The notes: a model not told the origin generated them from the letters alone. A stretch of DNA of 64,000 nucleotides from Exiguobacterium sp. s48 (GCF_018617395.1 NZ_JACSKC010000001.1:558001-622000), one strand, 5' to 3'; positions 27,577 through 38,035 are shown, counted from the stretch's first letter. Numbers and translations: made by a program.

Positions 27577-27605
27577 CCTGTCTCCACGTTTAGGAGGAGA
27601 AACAG

Positions 27606-28439
27606 ATGAACACGATGACTTCGTTATTGAAAAAGATGAATGAACAAGAAAAGCTCGTCATGTTGACGGCGTATGATTATCCGTCAGCGAAACTTGCCGA
27701 GGCGGCAGGGGTCGATTTGATTCTCGTCGGGGATTCACTTGGAATGGTCGTACTCGGTTATGATTCGACCATCCCTGTGACGATGGAAGATATGCTCCAT
27801 CACGCAAAAGCCGTGCGACGAGGAGCACAACAGACGTTCGTAGTAGTAGATATGCCATTTGCGACGTACCACGGAGATTTCGACCGTACGCTACAGGCGG
27901 CGGCACGTATGTTCCAAGAAGGACAGGCGGATGCCATCAAACTTGAAGGTTCAGGGGAAGTTCTCCGAACGATTGAACGCTTGACACAAGTCGGAATGCC
28001 ATGTGTCGCCCATTTAGGATTGACGCCTCAATCAGTTGGTGTGTTAGAGGGATATAAAGTTCAAGGAAAATCCCTTGAAGCCGCTGAGGCACTTCTTCAA
28101 GATAGTCTGTCTGCCGAACGAGCGGGTGCGAAAATGCTCGTTCTCGAATGTGTGCCTCATCAACTAGCGAAACGAATCGCTGAGGCGTTGACTATCCCAG
28201 TCATCGGAATCGGGGCCGGGGCAGAAGTCGACGGCCAAGTGCTTGTCTACCATGACGTTTTAAAATATGGGGTGGACCGCTTGCCGAAATTTGTTCAAGC
28301 ATACGCGGATGTGAATGATGTGGCGACACATGCGATTCAATCTTTCGTCGAAGAAACGAAAAACGGTCAGTTTCCGCTTGAACGTCATACTTTTACGATG
28401 GACGAGTCGTTACTAGATTCGTTGTACGGAGGAAAATGA
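27606..28439 (+). CDS. panB: 3-methyl-2-oxobutanoate hydroxymethyltransferase
   Basis: First committed step of pantothenate synthesis, making ketopantoate. 277 residues. [13 protein letters not shown] near 20-32, [13 protein letters not shown] near 41-53 and the [15 protein letters not shown] segment near 199 are family hallmarks. ATG at 27606 behind TAGGAGGAGAAAC. First gene of panBCD; panC begins at its stop. Confidence 0.97.
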   Translation: MNTMTSLLKKMNEQEKLVMLTAYDYPSAKLAEAAGVDLILVGDSLGMVVLGYDSTIPVTMEDMLHHAKAVRRGAQQTFVVVDMPFATYHGDFDRTLQAAARMFQEGQADAIKLEGSGEVLRTIERLTQVGMPCVAHLGLTPQSVGVLEGYKVQGKSLEAAEALLQDSLSAERAGAKMLVLECVPHQLAKRIAEALTIPVIGIGAGAEVDGQVLVYHDVLKYGVDRLPKFVQAYADVNDVATHAIQSFVEETKNGQFPLERHTFTMDESLLDSLYGGK

Positions 28440-29269
28440 TGAAAATTATATCGACCGTTGAAGAATTACGTCACGCGTTACCGTCTGGGCAAACGATTGG
28501 GTTCGTTCCGACAATGGGTTATTTGCATGAGGGACATATGAGCCTCGTTGAAAGCGCACGACGGGAAAATGATATCGTCGTGATGAGTATTTTTGTGAAT
28601 CCGACACAGTTCGGACCAAATGAAGACCTCGACCGATATCCGCGAGACTTTGATCGAGATGAGAAGTTGGCACGTGAGGCGGGTGTTGACTACCTGTTCT
28701 ATCCGACGACTGAGACGATGTATCCACTCGATATGGCTCGTGTGACCGTCCGTCAAGGTGCAGACGTATTATGTGGGGCGAGTCGACCAGGTCACTTTGA
28801 TGGTGTGTTGACAATCGTCTCGAAATTATTTAATCTTGTTCAACCAACACGTGCTTATTTTGGGCTGAAAGATGCCCAGCAAGTCGCGCTCATTGAAGGA
28901 TATGTCCGAGATTATTTCGTACCAGTCGAGATTCGACGCTGCCCGATTATACGTGAGGAGACAGGACTGGCCAAATCTTCTCGAAACGTATATCTGTCAG
29001 AAGTTGAAAAAAGAGAAGCGAGTCAAATTTTCAAGGCGCTGACGTTGGCGAGAGAAGAATTAGAAACAGGGCAAGGTGCTGGAGCGGTCAAACGTCAATT
29101 GACGGAACGATTGAGCGAGATTCCGAATAGTCAAATCGATTATGTCGAACTCGTCGATTATCCGACACTCGGCTCCGTCACGTACGACTCAACTGAAATT
29201 TTATTAGCAGTGGCCGTTCAATTTGAACGCGCCCGATTGATTGATAATGTGATTTGGAAGAAGGGATGA
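28439..29269 (+). CDS. panC: Pantothenate synthetase
   Basis: Joins pantoate and beta-alanine using ATP. 276 residues. [14 protein letters not shown] (25-38) holds the HxGH nucleotide motif and the KSSRNVYLS segment (about 180) the KMSKS-like site. Two ATGs overlap the panB stop (28436, 28439); GGAGGA spacing favours 28439. Supplied with beta-alanine by the panD product next to it. Confidence 0.96.
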   Translation: MKIISTVEELRHALPSGQTIGFVPTMGYLHEGHMSLVESARRENDIVVMSIFVNPTQFGPNEDLDRYPRDFDRDEKLAREAGVDYLFYPTTETMYPLDMARVTVRQGADVLCGASRPGHFDGVLTIVSKLFNLVQPTRAYFGLKDAQQVALIEGYVRDYFVPVEIRRCPIIREETGLAKSSRNVYLSEVEKREASQIFKALTLAREELETGQGAGAVKRQLTERLSEIPNSQIDYVELVDYPTLGSVTYDSTEILLAVAVQFERARLIDNVIWKKG

Positions 29270-29274
29270 ATCCA

Positions 29275-29658
29275 ATGATTCGTACATTTATGCACGCGAA
29301 ACTTCACAAAGCAACAGTGACTGAAGCAAACTTACACTATGTCGGTTCAATCACAATCGATGAGGATTTGATGGACGCGGTCGGTATTATGGAGAATGAA
29401 CATGTTCACATTACGAACAACCATAATGGCGCACGCATCGAAACATACGTCATTAAAGGGGAACGTGGTTCTGGTGTGATTTGTTTGAACGGCGCAGCGG
29501 CACGTCATTTCCAAGTAGGCGATGTTGTCATCATCATGGCATACGGTCAAATGACTGCGGAAGAAGCGAAAACGCATCGTCCAAAAGTTGCCGTCTTGAA
29601 CGGACAGAACGAGGTCGATCAACTTCTTTATGAAGAAATCGCCCATACGATTTTATAA
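29275..29658 (+). CDS. panD: Aspartate 1-decarboxylase (pyruvoyl enzyme)
   Basis: Makes beta-alanine from aspartate for PanC. From the ATG at 29275 the protein has exactly 127 residues like B. subtilis PanD, and the self-cleavage site falls as Gly24-Ser25 in YVGSITID; Ser25 becomes the pyruvoyl group. [11 protein letters not shown] is intact. An ATG at 29266 is in frame but would shift the cleavage site by three. A strong terminator follows. Confidence 0.96.
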   Translation: MIRTFMHAKLHKATVTEANLHYVGSITIDEDLMDAVGIMENEHVHITNNHNGARIETYVIKGERGSGVICLNGAAARHFQVGDVVIIMAYGQMTAEEAKTHRPKVAVLNGQNEVDQLLYEEIAHTIL

Positions 29659-29664
29659 AGAGTT

Positions 29665-29696
29665 CGGGGGTGTCGTCAGAGGCATCCCCGTTTTTT
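29665..29696 (+). terminator. Terminator after panD
   Basis: CGGGGGTGTC (29665-29674) pairs with GGCATCCCCG (29681-29690), followed by six T. Confidence 0.9.
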
Positions 29697-29755
29697 CGTC
29701 ATACGTTCTATGGTAAGATGAGACAGACAGAAAGCACGAGCGTGCCAAAGATGGG

Positions 29756-32575
29756 ATGGATGTTATGGACACGTATGTGATTGTGGATTTAGAGACAACC
29801 GGTCATTCCGTAAAGTCCGGTGATGAACTGATTGAGTTTGCGGCGGTCGTCGTACAAGAGGGTGAAGTGATTGAGCGCTACAGCACCTTGATTCGACCGA
29901 GTCGACCAATCCCCCCTTTTATCACGCAATTGACAACGATTAGTGATGCTGACGTGAGTGATGCACCCCTATTTGAAGAGGTGATTCCCGACATTTGGAA
30001 AATGTTAGATGGTCGGGTATTTGTCGCGCACAATGTCACATTTGATTTAACTTTTTTAAATGAGAGTCTTGAACAGGCAGGATACCTTCCGTTTCAAGGG
30101 AGAGCTATCGATACAGTCGAGTTGGCTCGAATTCTTTATCCGACATTAGAAAGCCACGCATTAGAAGCCCTTTCTGATACGTTTGACCTCTTACATACAG
30201 ATGCACACCGGGCGCTAAGTGACGCAGAGGCGACTGCCGAACTTTTCATAAGAATGCTCGACCGCCTACGCGACTTGCCGATTGTGACGTTGAAACGACT
30301 TCGCGAGCTGTCTGAATCGTGGACGAGCCATGTCGAACCGTTACTTGATGACATCATACTCGAGGTTGGAATTCGCCCAGACGACGAAACACGTTTTGAT
30401 ATTCATCGTAAGATTGCATTATATCGTCCTAGCGACTCATTCGTTCCGGCAGTAGAGCGTGAGCCGTTTGAACCGTTTCTGCTTCGAACGATTGAAGAGA
30501 CGCTCCCATCAATTTTTGAACAGTTTGAACCAAGACAAAGTCAATTTGAAATGATGCGGCACGTCTATAAAGCGCTAGATGACGAAGAGACGTTGCTAGT
30601 GGAAGCAGGAACAGGCACTGGGAAGACGCTTGCCTACTTGATTCCAAGTGCACATCATGCACTTGAGACGAAACGACCGGTTGTCATCAGCACGCATACG
30701 ATCCAATTACAGGAGCAATTACTCAATCGTGACTTACCTGTGTTGCGTCAGATTTTTCCAGAAATCGAATTTACCTTATTAAAGGGAAGACGAAACTATA
30801 TCGACTTAAGAAAATTTGAGATGGTACTTGATGAGTCGAATGACGGCGTGTTGGTATCGATGTGTAAGGCGATGGTACTCGTCTGGTTGACGGAGACAGA
30901 GACGGGTGATTTAGAAGAACTCTCATTCCCGGGTTCTGCGACCCAAGGACCTGCCTCATTTAAACGCTTGATTCAGGCAGATGCCTCGAGTGAATTTGGA
31001 CGATTCGATCCATGGTATAGCCGTGACTTCTTCACAAAAGCCGTCCTTCGCTCAAAAGAAGCGGATCTGATTGTGACAAACCATGCGCTCTTGTTCTCTG
31101 ATTTACAACATCAGGCAGGCATTTTACCGACCGACACACCACTCGTCTTAGACGAGGCGCATCAAGTCGAAGAAGTGGCTTCCCATCACTTCGGTGTGAC
31201 GTTTGATGCGATTCAATTTGACCGATTATTTAAATGGTTCGGCTATGGGGCAGACGGAAAATTCCATTCGCGTATCATTCAGCTAGCTGATTTAACGTCC
31301 GTCACCGAAGAGGCAGAAGCATTTAGTCAGCAGATTGACGGTGCGCTCGCACAAGTTGAGGAAGAACTTGAGGATCTCTTGACTGCCCTTCAATCGTTGA
31401 GCAAGAAAAAAGAGCCGAGACAAACAGTTCGTTTCGAGCGGGAAGGGGCAACGTTCAGACCGATTCGAGAAGTGGCGAATCGACTTGAGAACAAACTCCG
31501 TACATTACGCACGTCACTTCGTCATCTACATCGTCTGCTCGATGAGCGTAAAGAACATATGACGTTTAAGCAGCGGGCACTCATTAGCGATTTGAAAACG
31601 TTAATTGGCGACGTTCGTGAGCTCGAGAGCGTCATTTATGAGACGATGCTGACCCGAGACGACGATGCGGTCAGTTGGGTCGAATTGAATTTAGGCAACC
31701 GCAAACTGACTTCGGTGTACACCCAACCGGTTGAGATCGGTCCGTTGTTGCACGAGCGACTCTTCAAGAAGAGACCGACCATTTTAACCTCGGCGACGAT
31801 GACGGTATCGGGCAAGTTCAGTTTTATGGAACGGCGACTCGGACTTGAAGGAGAACCGGTCAGACGAGTCGTATTGCCTTCTCCGTTCAACTTTAGAGAG
31901 CAGGCCAAACTGTTTGTTCCGTCAGACTTCCCATTGATCAATGATGTCCCGCTTCCTCAGTTCGTCGATCAAACGGCCCAATCGATTGTTCAAATTGCGA
32001 ATGTGACGAAAGGACGAATGCTCGTCTTGTTCACATCGAACGAATTGCTCCGACTTACTTACGAACAAGTGAAAGATCACCTTGATCCGTCCTATACGCT
32101 TCTCGCACAAGGGGTGAGTGGTGGTTCGCGTAGTCGTTTGACGAAACAGTTCAAACGCATGGAGCAGTCGATTCTCTTTGGAACGGCCAGCTTTTGGGAA
32201 GGTGTCGATATTCCAGGTGAGGCGTTGACGTGCCTCGTCATCGTTCGTCTCCCGTTCGCACCCCCTGACCAACCGATCATGCAGGCGCGCTCAGAAAAAA
32301 TTGAATCGCTTGGAAAATCACCATTTTTCGAATTATCGCTTCCGCAAGCGGTCATTCGCTTCAAACAAGGGGTCGGGCGCTTGATTCGATCAAAAGGGGA
32401 CTATGGTGCCATCTTTGTATTCGATCGCCGAGTCGAGACGACGCGTTACGGCAAACAATTCATCAACAGTTTGCCTAAAGTCGACCGCATCGAGGGGACG
32501 TTAGAAACATCCTTGTCCGAGTTGGAATTATTCTTAGATAAGAAGGAAAAGTCAGTGTCACGAAATGATAGATAA
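29756..32575 (+). CDS. dinG: DinG-type exonuclease-helicase
   Basis: 939 residues. An N-terminal DnaQ-like DEDDh 3'-5' exonuclease domain (VDLETTG at 10-16, to about 165) is fused to an XPD-like helicase with AGTGTGKT near 284-291 and DEAH near 466. The fusion is typical of Bacillota DinG. The four FeS cysteines of E. coli DinG are not evident, as expected for this form. Start 29756 or 29765 cannot be settled; SDs are poor. A short palindrome GCACG-AG-CGTGC lies at 29734-29745. No LexA box was seen. Confidence 0.92.
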   Translation: MDVMDTYVIVDLETTGHSVKSGDELIEFAAVVVQEGEVIERYSTLIRPSRPIPPFITQLTTISDADVSDAPLFEEVIPDIWKMLDGRVFVAHNVTFDLTFLNESLEQAGYLPFQGRAIDTVELARILYPTLESHALEALSDTFDLLHTDAHRALSDAEATAELFIRMLDRLRDLPIVTLKRLRELSESWTSHVEPLLDDIILEVGIRPDDETRFDIHRKIALYRPSDSFVPAVEREPFEPFLLRTIEETLPSIFEQFEPRQSQFEMMRHVYKALDDEETLLVEAGTGTGKTLAYLIPSAHHALETKRPVVISTHTIQLQEQLLNRDLPVLRQIFPEIEFTLLKGRRNYIDLRKFEMVLDESNDGVLVSMCKAMVLVWLTETETGDLEELSFPGSATQGPASFKRLIQADASSEFGRFDPWYSRDFFTKAVLRSKEADLIVTNHALLFSDLQHQAGILPTDTPLVLDEAHQVEEVASHHFGVTFDAIQFDRLFKWFGYGADGKFHSRIIQLADLTSVTEEAEAFSQQIDGALAQVEEELEDLLTALQSLSKKKEPRQTVRFEREGATFRPIREVANRLENKLRTLRTSLRHLHRLLDERKEHMTFKQRALISDLKTLIGDVRELESVIYETMLTRDDDAVSWVELNLGNRKLTSVYTQPVEIGPLLHERLFKKRPTILTSATMTVSGKFSFMERRLGLEGEPVRRVVLPSPFNFREQAKLFVPSDFPLINDVPLPQFVDQTAQSIVQIANVTKGRMLVLFTSNELLRLTYEQVKDHLDPSYTLLAQGVSGGSRSRLTKQFKRMEQSILFGTASFWEGVDIPGEALTCLVIVRLPFAPPDQPIMQARSEKIESLGKSPFFELSLPQAVIRFKQGVGRLIRSKGDYGAIFVFDRRVETTRYGKQFINSLPKVDRIEGTLETSLSELELFLDKKEKSVSRNDR

Positions 32576-32578
32576 CGC

Positions 32579-32607
32579 TAGGCATCGTGATATTATCGCT
32601 TTATAAT
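32579..32607 (+). promoter_or_regulatory. Promoter of ypmA operon
   Basis: TAGGCA (32579-32584), 17-nt spacer, TATAAT (32602-32607). It sits in the 65-bp gap after dinG. Confidence 0.6.
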
Positions 32608-32640
32608 GATACGTATAGTGTTTTTGGAGGAGGAGTCAAT

Positions 32641-32826
32641 ATGAACTCGAATATTGAAACGCTCGCAAGCGTTCGGATTGAACCGACCGCGGACGTGTAT
32701 AAGATTGTCGACTTATTGAATCGGACTTTGAAAAGTCAAGATTTGATGTTCGGTTTGTCACTTGAGAAGAAAGTAAACGATCCGAAAAAGGAAGAGATGG
32801 TCTTTACCATCTATCGTACAGAATGA
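32641..32826 (+). CDS. ypmA: YpmA family protein (DUF4264)
   Basis: 61 residues from the ATG at 32641 behind GGAGGAGGAG. Small cytoplasmic protein with the family-like segments IETLASVRIEPTADVYKIVD and LMFGLSLEKK. Same place as in B. subtilis (dinG-ypmA-ypmB-aspB). Function unknown. Its stop overlaps the ypmB start by 4 nt. Confidence 0.85.
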   Translation: MNSNIETLASVRIEPTADVYKIVDLLNRTLKSQDLMFGLSLEKKVNDPKKEEMVFTIYRTE

Positions 32827-33308
32827 CCAGAAAAGCTAAATGGATCGTTTCGTTTTTAGTGGCTCTGATTGGTGTCGTTCTTGTCTTTAGCGTGATGTAT
32901 CGATTCACCATCGGGCATACAGAGAATCAAAAAGAGAAACTGGTCGAACAGGCAATGATACGGCTGACTGACGAATCTCCAAACGTGAAAGTAGGTCAGG
33001 GAGAACTGTTCAATGGGACACAGGCGTATGTCGTCTTCTCTGAAGAAGACGGGAAGTCGATTTGGTTTGTGCCTCTTAATGATAAGTTGGAGATTGAGCA
33101 ACGCGAAATCGATGAAGTGGAAGCGACCGATGTCTGCGCGCGTTCTGTCGAGGAAACGGGTGGACAACTCGTCAGCTGTAAGATTGGATTTGATGAGCGT
33201 GCACTCATTGAAGTGGTTACGAAAGCGAATGCTTCCTATACGTATTCGTATTACACGCTTCAGACCGGAGAGTTTATTCGACGCGTCCAATTGACGGATC
33301 AAATGTGA
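32823..33308 (+). CDS. ypmB: Single-pass membrane protein YpmB (DUF5590)
   Basis: 161 residues. A basic N-terminus (TRKAK) and one membrane helix at 8-28 anchor an extracytoplasmic domain of about 130 residues resembling PepSY-like folds, as in B. subtilis YpmB. Function unknown. Translationally coupled to ypmA; aspB follows after 20 nt. Confidence 0.82.
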   Translation: MTRKAKWIVSFLVALIGVVLVFSVMYRFTIGHTENQKEKLVEQAMIRLTDESPNVKVGQGELFNGTQAYVVFSEEDGKSIWFVPLNDKLEIEQREIDEVEATDVCARSVEETGGQLVSCKIGFDERALIEVVTKANASYTYSYYTLQTGEFIRRVQLTDQM

Positions 33309-33328
33309 CGAATTAGAGGGGGATATGG

Positions 33329-34516
33329 ATGGAACATCTACTAGCGAAACGTGTAAAACAACTTACACCATCGACAACATTGGCAATCACGGCTAAAGCA
33401 AAGGCTCTTAAGGCTTCAGGTAAAGATGTCATTGGTCTCGGAGCAGGCGAACCTGATTTTAATACACCGGAACGAATCATTGATGCCGCGTGTCAAGCGG
33501 CTCGAGATGGCGATACGAAGTATACACCATCTGGTGGTACCGTCGCCTTGAAAGATGCCATTATTGAGAAAACGAAACGCGACAGCGGATTAGTGTTCGA
33601 GCGCAACGAGGTGATGGTCGCTTCAGGTGCGAAACATGCCCTTTATGCATTGTTCCAAGCGATTTTAGATGAGGGGGACGAAGTGATTGTCCCGACTCCG
33701 TACTGGGTCAGTTATCCAGAGCAAATCAAATTAGCAGACGGAGAACCTGTTTTGGTTGATACAGACGAATCGACGTCTTTCAAATTGACGCCGGAACAAT
33801 TGGAACGTGCAATCACGGATCGAACGAAAGCGGTGATTTTAAACAGCCCTTCGAATCCGACTGGGATGATTTACACGAAAGAAGAGCTACAGGCACTTGC
33901 TGACGTCGTTCTTCGTCACGATTTACTCGTCGTGAGCGATGAAATCTATGAAAAATTGATTTACGGTGATGCGACGTTCATCTCGATTGCAACACTCCCG
34001 AATATGCGAGAACGGACAATCATCATCAATGGTGTCTCAAAATCACATGCCATGACGGGATGGCGCATCGGTTATGCCGTTGGGGATGCAAAAGTGATCG
34101 GTGCGATGACGAACTTAGCGTCTCACTCGACATCAAACCCGACGTCCGTTGCTCAAGCGGCTTCCGTGGAAGCGTACAATGGACCACAAGATGACGTAGA
34201 AATGATGCGACAATCATTTGAAGAACGACTCGATATCGTTTATGACCGCCTTATTCAAATCCCAGGTATCACATGCTTGAAGCCACAAGGTGCATTTTAC
34301 TTATATGCCAACGCAAAAGTTGCCGCGACAGAGAGCGGCTATGAATCAGTCGATGCATGGTGCGAAGCGGTACTTGAAGAGGCAAACGTGGCACTCGTTC
34401 CGGGTTCAGGATTCGGACAAGACGATTACGTACGATTATCCTATGCAACAGAATTAAAACGCGTACTAGAGGCGCTCGATCGAGTAGAAGACTTCGTTAC
34501 GAAGCGCGCTCGATAA
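33329..34516 (+). CDS. aspB: Aspartate aminotransferase
   Basis: PLP-dependent class I aminotransferase between aspartate and 2-oxoglutarate. 395 residues. NSPSNPTG near 171-178, SDEIYEKL near 203-210 and the Schiff-base segment [13 protein letters not shown] near 234-246 (lysine second) are intact. Placement before asnS is conserved in Bacilli. Related alanine or aromatic aminotransferases share these motifs; synteny supports AspB. Confidence 0.94.
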   Translation: MEHLLAKRVKQLTPSTTLAITAKAKALKASGKDVIGLGAGEPDFNTPERIIDAACQAARDGDTKYTPSGGTVALKDAIIEKTKRDSGLVFERNEVMVASGAKHALYALFQAILDEGDEVIVPTPYWVSYPEQIKLADGEPVLVDTDESTSFKLTPEQLERAITDRTKAVILNSPSNPTGMIYTKEELQALADVVLRHDLLVVSDEIYEKLIYGDATFISIATLPNMRERTIIINGVSKSHAMTGWRIGYAVGDAKVIGAMTNLASHSTSNPTSVAQAASVEAYNGPQDDVEMMRQSFEERLDIVYDRLIQIPGITCLKPQGAFYLYANAKVAATESGYESVDAWCEAVLEEANVALVPGSGFGQDDYVRLSYATELKRVLEALDRVEDFVTKRAR

Positions 34517-34530
34517 GCGAAAGGATGGAA

Positions 34531-35838
34531 ATGGACATGACAACAATTTCGATTAACCAATTTAAAGATTATGAAGGCCAAACGGTCCGCGTCGGCGCTT
34601 GGATTGCCAACAAACGTTCGAGTGGGAAGATTGCCTTCCTTCAATTACGTGACGGGAGCGGATTTGCTCAAGCGGTCGTTGTAAAAGCTGATGTGGCGGA
34701 AGAACTATTCACCCTTGCCAAAGGTGTGACGCAAGAAACGTCGGTTTGGGTCACAGGGAACGTCAAGTCAGATGGCGGACGTACACCACTTGGCTTTGAA
34801 TTAGAAGTGTCTGATTTAGAAGTGATTGCGGAATCGGTGGATTATCCAATCACACCAAAAGAGCACGGAACGGAATTCTTGATGGACAATCGTCACTTAT
34901 GGCTCCGTTCACGTCGCCAACACGCGATTATGAAAGTTCGTAACGAAATCATTCGTGCGACATATGAGTTCTTCAACAAAGAAGGATTCGTCAAAATCGA
35001 TCCGCCAATCCTTACGAGCAGTGCACCGGAAGGAACGACAGAATTGTTCGAGACAGACTATTTCGGTCAATCAGCCTACCTTTCTCAGACGGGTCAATTG
35101 TACATGGAAGCCGCTGCGATGGCCCTCGGAAAAGTATTCTCATTCGGTCCGACGTTCCGTGCGGAGAAATCAAAAACACGTCGTCACTTGATTGAGTTCT
35201 GGATGATCGAGCCGGAGATGGCATTCGTCGATCATGACATGAACCTCGAGATTCAAGAGCAATACGTGTCATACATCGCGCAATCAGCGCTTGAAAACTG
35301 CAAAGATGAGCTTGAACTTCTCGGACGTGACCTTGAGAAATTGGCACAAGTACAAGCGCCGTTCCCGCGTGTTCGTTATGAAGATGCCATCAAATTCTTG
35401 AAGGCAGAAGGATTCGACGATATCGAGTATGGTGATGATTTCGGTGCGCCGCATGAGACAGCGATTGCTAATGCACATGATAAGCCGGTCTTCATCACGC
35501 ACTGGCCAAAAGAAATCAAACCATTCTATATGAAAGTGGATCCTGAGAATCCAGAACTCGTTCTCTGTGCTGACTTGATTGCACCAGAAGGATATGGAGA
35601 AATCATCGGAGGATCACAACGTGAGGACGATTACGATCGTCTAAAAGAAGAAATCATTAAAGAAGGTCTCGACGAAACAGATGCGTATGACTGGTATCTC
35701 GAACTTCGTCAATATGGTTCGGTCCCACACTCTGGATTTGGACTCGGACTTGAGCGTACGGTCGCTTGGATCAGCGGTATTGAACATATTCGTGAAGCCA
35801 TCCCGTTCCCACGTTTATTAAACCGAATTCACCCTTAA
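34531..35838 (+). CDS. asnS: Asparaginyl-tRNA synthetase
   Basis: Class IIb synthetase charging tRNA-Asn. 435 residues from ATG 34531, which follows AAAGGA at 5 nt (ATG 34525 and 34537 are alternatives). An N-terminal OB fold (about 15-105) precedes the catalytic domain with motif 2 [21 protein letters not shown] near 210 and motif 3 [15 protein letters not shown] near 405. The [13 protein letters not shown] segment and lack of an insertion distinguish it from AspRS. Confidence 0.97.
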   Translation: MDMTTISINQFKDYEGQTVRVGAWIANKRSSGKIAFLQLRDGSGFAQAVVVKADVAEELFTLAKGVTQETSVWVTGNVKSDGGRTPLGFELEVSDLEVIAESVDYPITPKEHGTEFLMDNRHLWLRSRRQHAIMKVRNEIIRATYEFFNKEGFVKIDPPILTSSAPEGTTELFETDYFGQSAYLSQTGQLYMEAAAMALGKVFSFGPTFRAEKSKTRRHLIEFWMIEPEMAFVDHDMNLEIQEQYVSYIAQSALENCKDELELLGRDLEKLAQVQAPFPRVRYEDAIKFLKAEGFDDIEYGDDFGAPHETAIANAHDKPVFITHWPKEIKPFYMKVDPENPELVLCADLIAPEGYGEIIGGSQREDDYDRLKEEIIKEGLDETDAYDWYLELRQYGSVPHSGFGLGLERTVAWISGIEHIREAIPFPRLLNRIHP

Positions 35839-35840
35839 CG

Positions 35841-35877
35841 ATTAATCGGGGAAGACATTATGTCCTCCCCGATTGAT
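35841..35877 (+). other. Long intercistronic hairpin between asnS and dnaD
   Basis: About 18 bp of near-perfect dyad centred on 35859 (arms 35841-35858 and 35860-35877, one A-C mismatch and one G-T pair). No T-run follows, so it is unlikely to be a simple terminator; processing or stabilising structure is possible. Confidence 0.65.
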
Positions 35878-35900
35878 GTGTCTTAGAAAGGAAGTGCGAC

Positions 35901-36485
35901 ATGGATGCACATCAATTAATTCAATTATTCGAGCAAAGTCCGGTCGTCATTCCGCGAAAATTGTTTACTGATGCAAGACGACTTGATTTATCACCCGTCG
36001 AATTCAGTCTCATCGTTCATCTTCTTGAAATGACCGGAGAAGGGATTGTCATGCCGCTCCCAAGTGAATTAGGGAAACGATTGAACATCTCGGAGAATGA
36101 GGCGCGATCTGTGTTACTCGGTCTATTGCAAAAGGAATTGATTGCGATTGACGCGTCCACTGCGGGCGAGCGATACAGCCTTTTGCCTCTTTTCAAGGCG
36201 TTACAAGGAGAAGAAAAATCAGCGCCGCAGCAGACGCTAAGTGAAAATATCATTCATACGTTCGAACGTGAATTTGGAACCATTACCCCGTTCGAAATCG
36301 AACAAATCGTAGGGTGGATGACAGAAGATGGCTTCAGTGAGGAACTCATCATGGCCGCGCTTCGGGAAGCGAAACTTAGAAACGTGCGAAACTTCAAATA
36401 CATGGACAAAATCCTGCGTGTTTGGCAAGACCACCATGTCGAATCGCTCGAGGATGTCGTAGAATATCAACGGAGGAATAAGTGA
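35901..36485 (+). CDS. dnaD: DNA replication initiation protein DnaD
   Basis: 194 residues. N-terminal DDBH1 winged-helix oligomerisation domain (about 1-95) and C-terminal DDBH2 domain with the YxxxILxxW-like segment FKYMDKILRVWQDH near 168-181. Helps load replicative helicase with DnaA, DnaB and DnaI. ATG 35901 behind AAAGGAAGTG. Overlaps the nth start region; asnS-dnaD-nth order is conserved. Confidence 0.93.
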   Translation: MDAHQLIQLFEQSPVVIPRKLFTDARRLDLSPVEFSLIVHLLEMTGEGIVMPLPSELGKRLNISENEARSVLLGLLQKELIAIDASTAGERYSLLPLFKALQGEEKSAPQQTLSENIIHTFEREFGTITPFEIEQIVGWMTEDGFSEELIMAALREAKLRNVRNFKYMDKILRVWQDHHVESLEDVVEYQRRNK

Positions 36486-37144
36486 TGTTGACGAGAGCAC
36501 AATTACAGGAAGTGTCAGATACGATGAAGCAAATGTTTCCGGATGCTCATTGTGAGTTGACGCATCAAAATCCATTCGAATTGGTGGTCGCCGTCGCGCT
36601 CTCCGCACAAGCGACGGATGCACTCGTCAACAAGGTGACGCCGGGTTTGTTTGAAGCGTTTCCGACGGTCGAGTCGATGGCCGCGGCTGATGTGTCTGAG
36701 ATTGAGTCATTGATTAAACGAATAGGTCTTTATCGAAACAAGGCGAAGAATGTAAAAGCACTCTCTGAAAAAATCGTCAACGAACACGGAGGGATTGTAC
36801 CGACCGATCGGGCTTCACTTGAGGCGCTTCCTGGGGTCGGTCGTAAAACGGCCAATGTCGTCCTATCTGTCGCATTTCATGAACCTGCGTTTGCGGTTGA
36901 CACCCATGTAGAGCGAGTATCGAAACGTCTCGGCATCTGTCGCTGGAAAGACAATGTCCGTCAAGTCGAGGATACGTTGATGAAAAAGTTTCCACGCGAG
37001 GAATGGTCTCAACTTCATCATCAATTCATTTTTTTCGGACGTTATCATTGTAAGGCACAACGTCCAGGCTGTGAGGCATGTCCACTACTTCATATGTGCC
37101 GAGAAGGAAAGAAACGAATGAAGTCACAGAAAGTCACGACTTAA
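36485..37144 (+). CDS. nth: Endonuclease III
   Basis: Base-excision repair glycosylase-AP lyase for oxidised pyrimidines. 219 residues from ATG 36485, seven nt behind GGAGGA. The HhH motif LPGVGRKTANVVL with catalytic lysine lies near 114-126, the catalytic aspartate in VDTHVERVSKRLG near 139, and a C-terminal 4Fe-4S cluster in Cx6Cx2Cx5C form near 187-203. In B. subtilis ypoC follows; here an inverted gene follows. Confidence 0.96.
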   Translation: MLTRAQLQEVSDTMKQMFPDAHCELTHQNPFELVVAVALSAQATDALVNKVTPGLFEAFPTVESMAAADVSEIESLIKRIGLYRNKAKNVKALSEKIVNEHGGIVPTDRASLEALPGVGRKTANVVLSVAFHEPAFAVDTHVERVSKRLGICRWKDNVRQVEDTLMKKFPREEWSQLHHQFIFFGRYHCKAQRPGCEACPLLHMCREGKKRMKSQKVTT

Positions 37145-37181
37145 AAAAACGCATCGACACGATTCGTGTCGGTGCGTTTTT
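37143..37181. terminator. Bidirectional terminator between nth and DUF3800 gene
   Basis: ACGCATCGACACG (37149-37161) pairs with CGTGTCGGTGCGT (37165-37177), with A-run before and T-run after; serves both convergent genes. Confidence 0.88.
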
Positions 37182-37183
37182 GA

Positions 37184-38035
37184 TTAATGGTTCCAAGGGT
37201 GGTCGCTCCATTCGCGACGTTTTTTTGTGATCGGCACTTTTTTGAAGCCCCAGTTGCGAAAATCTTGGTCTGGACTTTCTTTACGGATGTAAATTTTGTC
37301 CTTGATTGCTTTAAAGATCCGGTTCTCGTCCCCATAATGGACGAACCGTGGTTTCACTTCAATCACGCCGCGACGGACACGAGAGAGTGGTAGACAAACG
37401 AGGTCGGCGATTTCGAGCCCCGATTGATACATCGTGTTCTGCTTCTCAGAAAAGATGAAGCCTTTAATTTTTTGGCGACTCTTTTCGACATCGAGGTGAA
37501 CCGTACCTGAATTGAAAATATCGAAAAATGCTTTTTGGATTAACAGGTTTTGATAATCATCCCGTGATTCAAGGACGACACGAGCACTGACCGCTTCCGT
37601 CTCTTCTAAAAATGCGTAGAATGACTTCATCAAGTGAGCGAAGGCGACGACATATGGGTCTTTTGGCGTCGAGTAGAAATCATGCAATTTTTGCTTATCC
37701 ACCTCGACACTGACAATCGTGCAATCGATTCCTTGTAAAAACTCAGGGAGTTTATCCCAAAAATCGCGTAACATATCAATTGTGATTCCATCCTCTTTTC
37801 CATAAGGATGTTCTGCTTTTAAAATTTCTTTTAAATGTAGAGGGATTTGCTCCGTATTAAACACATCTCGTTTAAACGCATGTAGCCTCCGTTTCAGTTC
37901 ACAAGGTAATCCGGTTTCGTCCGCATCGATTGAATACTTATATTCCATGAGGACGCCCGTCAAATTGAACTGTGTATTCCCTTTAGGTGTCCCAGTTTCG
38001 TCAACGAACATGACATACTTCTTTCCACTTTCCAT
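37184..38035 (-). CDS. DUF3800 family protein, putative RNase H-fold nuclease
   Basis: 283 residues. The N-terminal motif FVDETGTP (10-17) and the C-terminal motif GLEIADLVCLPLSR near 210-223 are the two conserved blocks of DUF3800, a family with a predicted RNase H-like fold and acidic active site. Function is unproven. The gene runs opposite to all neighbours and interrupts a conserved nth-recU order, with AT-rich DNA upstream, which suggests an acquired cassette. SD is ATTGGATGGAAAG-like and weak; ATG at 38035. No toxin-antitoxin partner is visible. Confidence 0.75.
   Translation of the reverse strand: MESGKKYVMFVDETGTPKGNTQFNLTGVLMEYKYSIDADETGLPCELKRRLHAFKRDVFNTEQIPLHLKEILKAEHPYGKEDGITIDMLRDFWDKLPEFLQGIDCTIVSVEVDKQKLHDFYSTPKDPYVVAFAHLMKSFYAFLEETEAVSARVVLESRDDYQNLLIQKAFFDIFNSGTVHLDVEKSRQKIKGFIFSEKQNTMYQSGLEIADLVCLPLSRVRRGVIEVKPRFVHYGDENRIFKAIKDKIYIRKESPDQDFRNWGFKKVPITKKRREWSDHPWNH

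Noticed and set aside
27409-27609. Open frame of 66 codons in the panB leader
   Set aside because: No SD at any start, basic and repetitive product, and it overlaps the leader hairpin; more likely non-coding.
29697-29765. LexA box ahead of dinG
   Set aside because: Only a GCACG-AG-CGTGC palindrome is present; it does not fit the Gram-positive CGAACn4GTTCG pattern.
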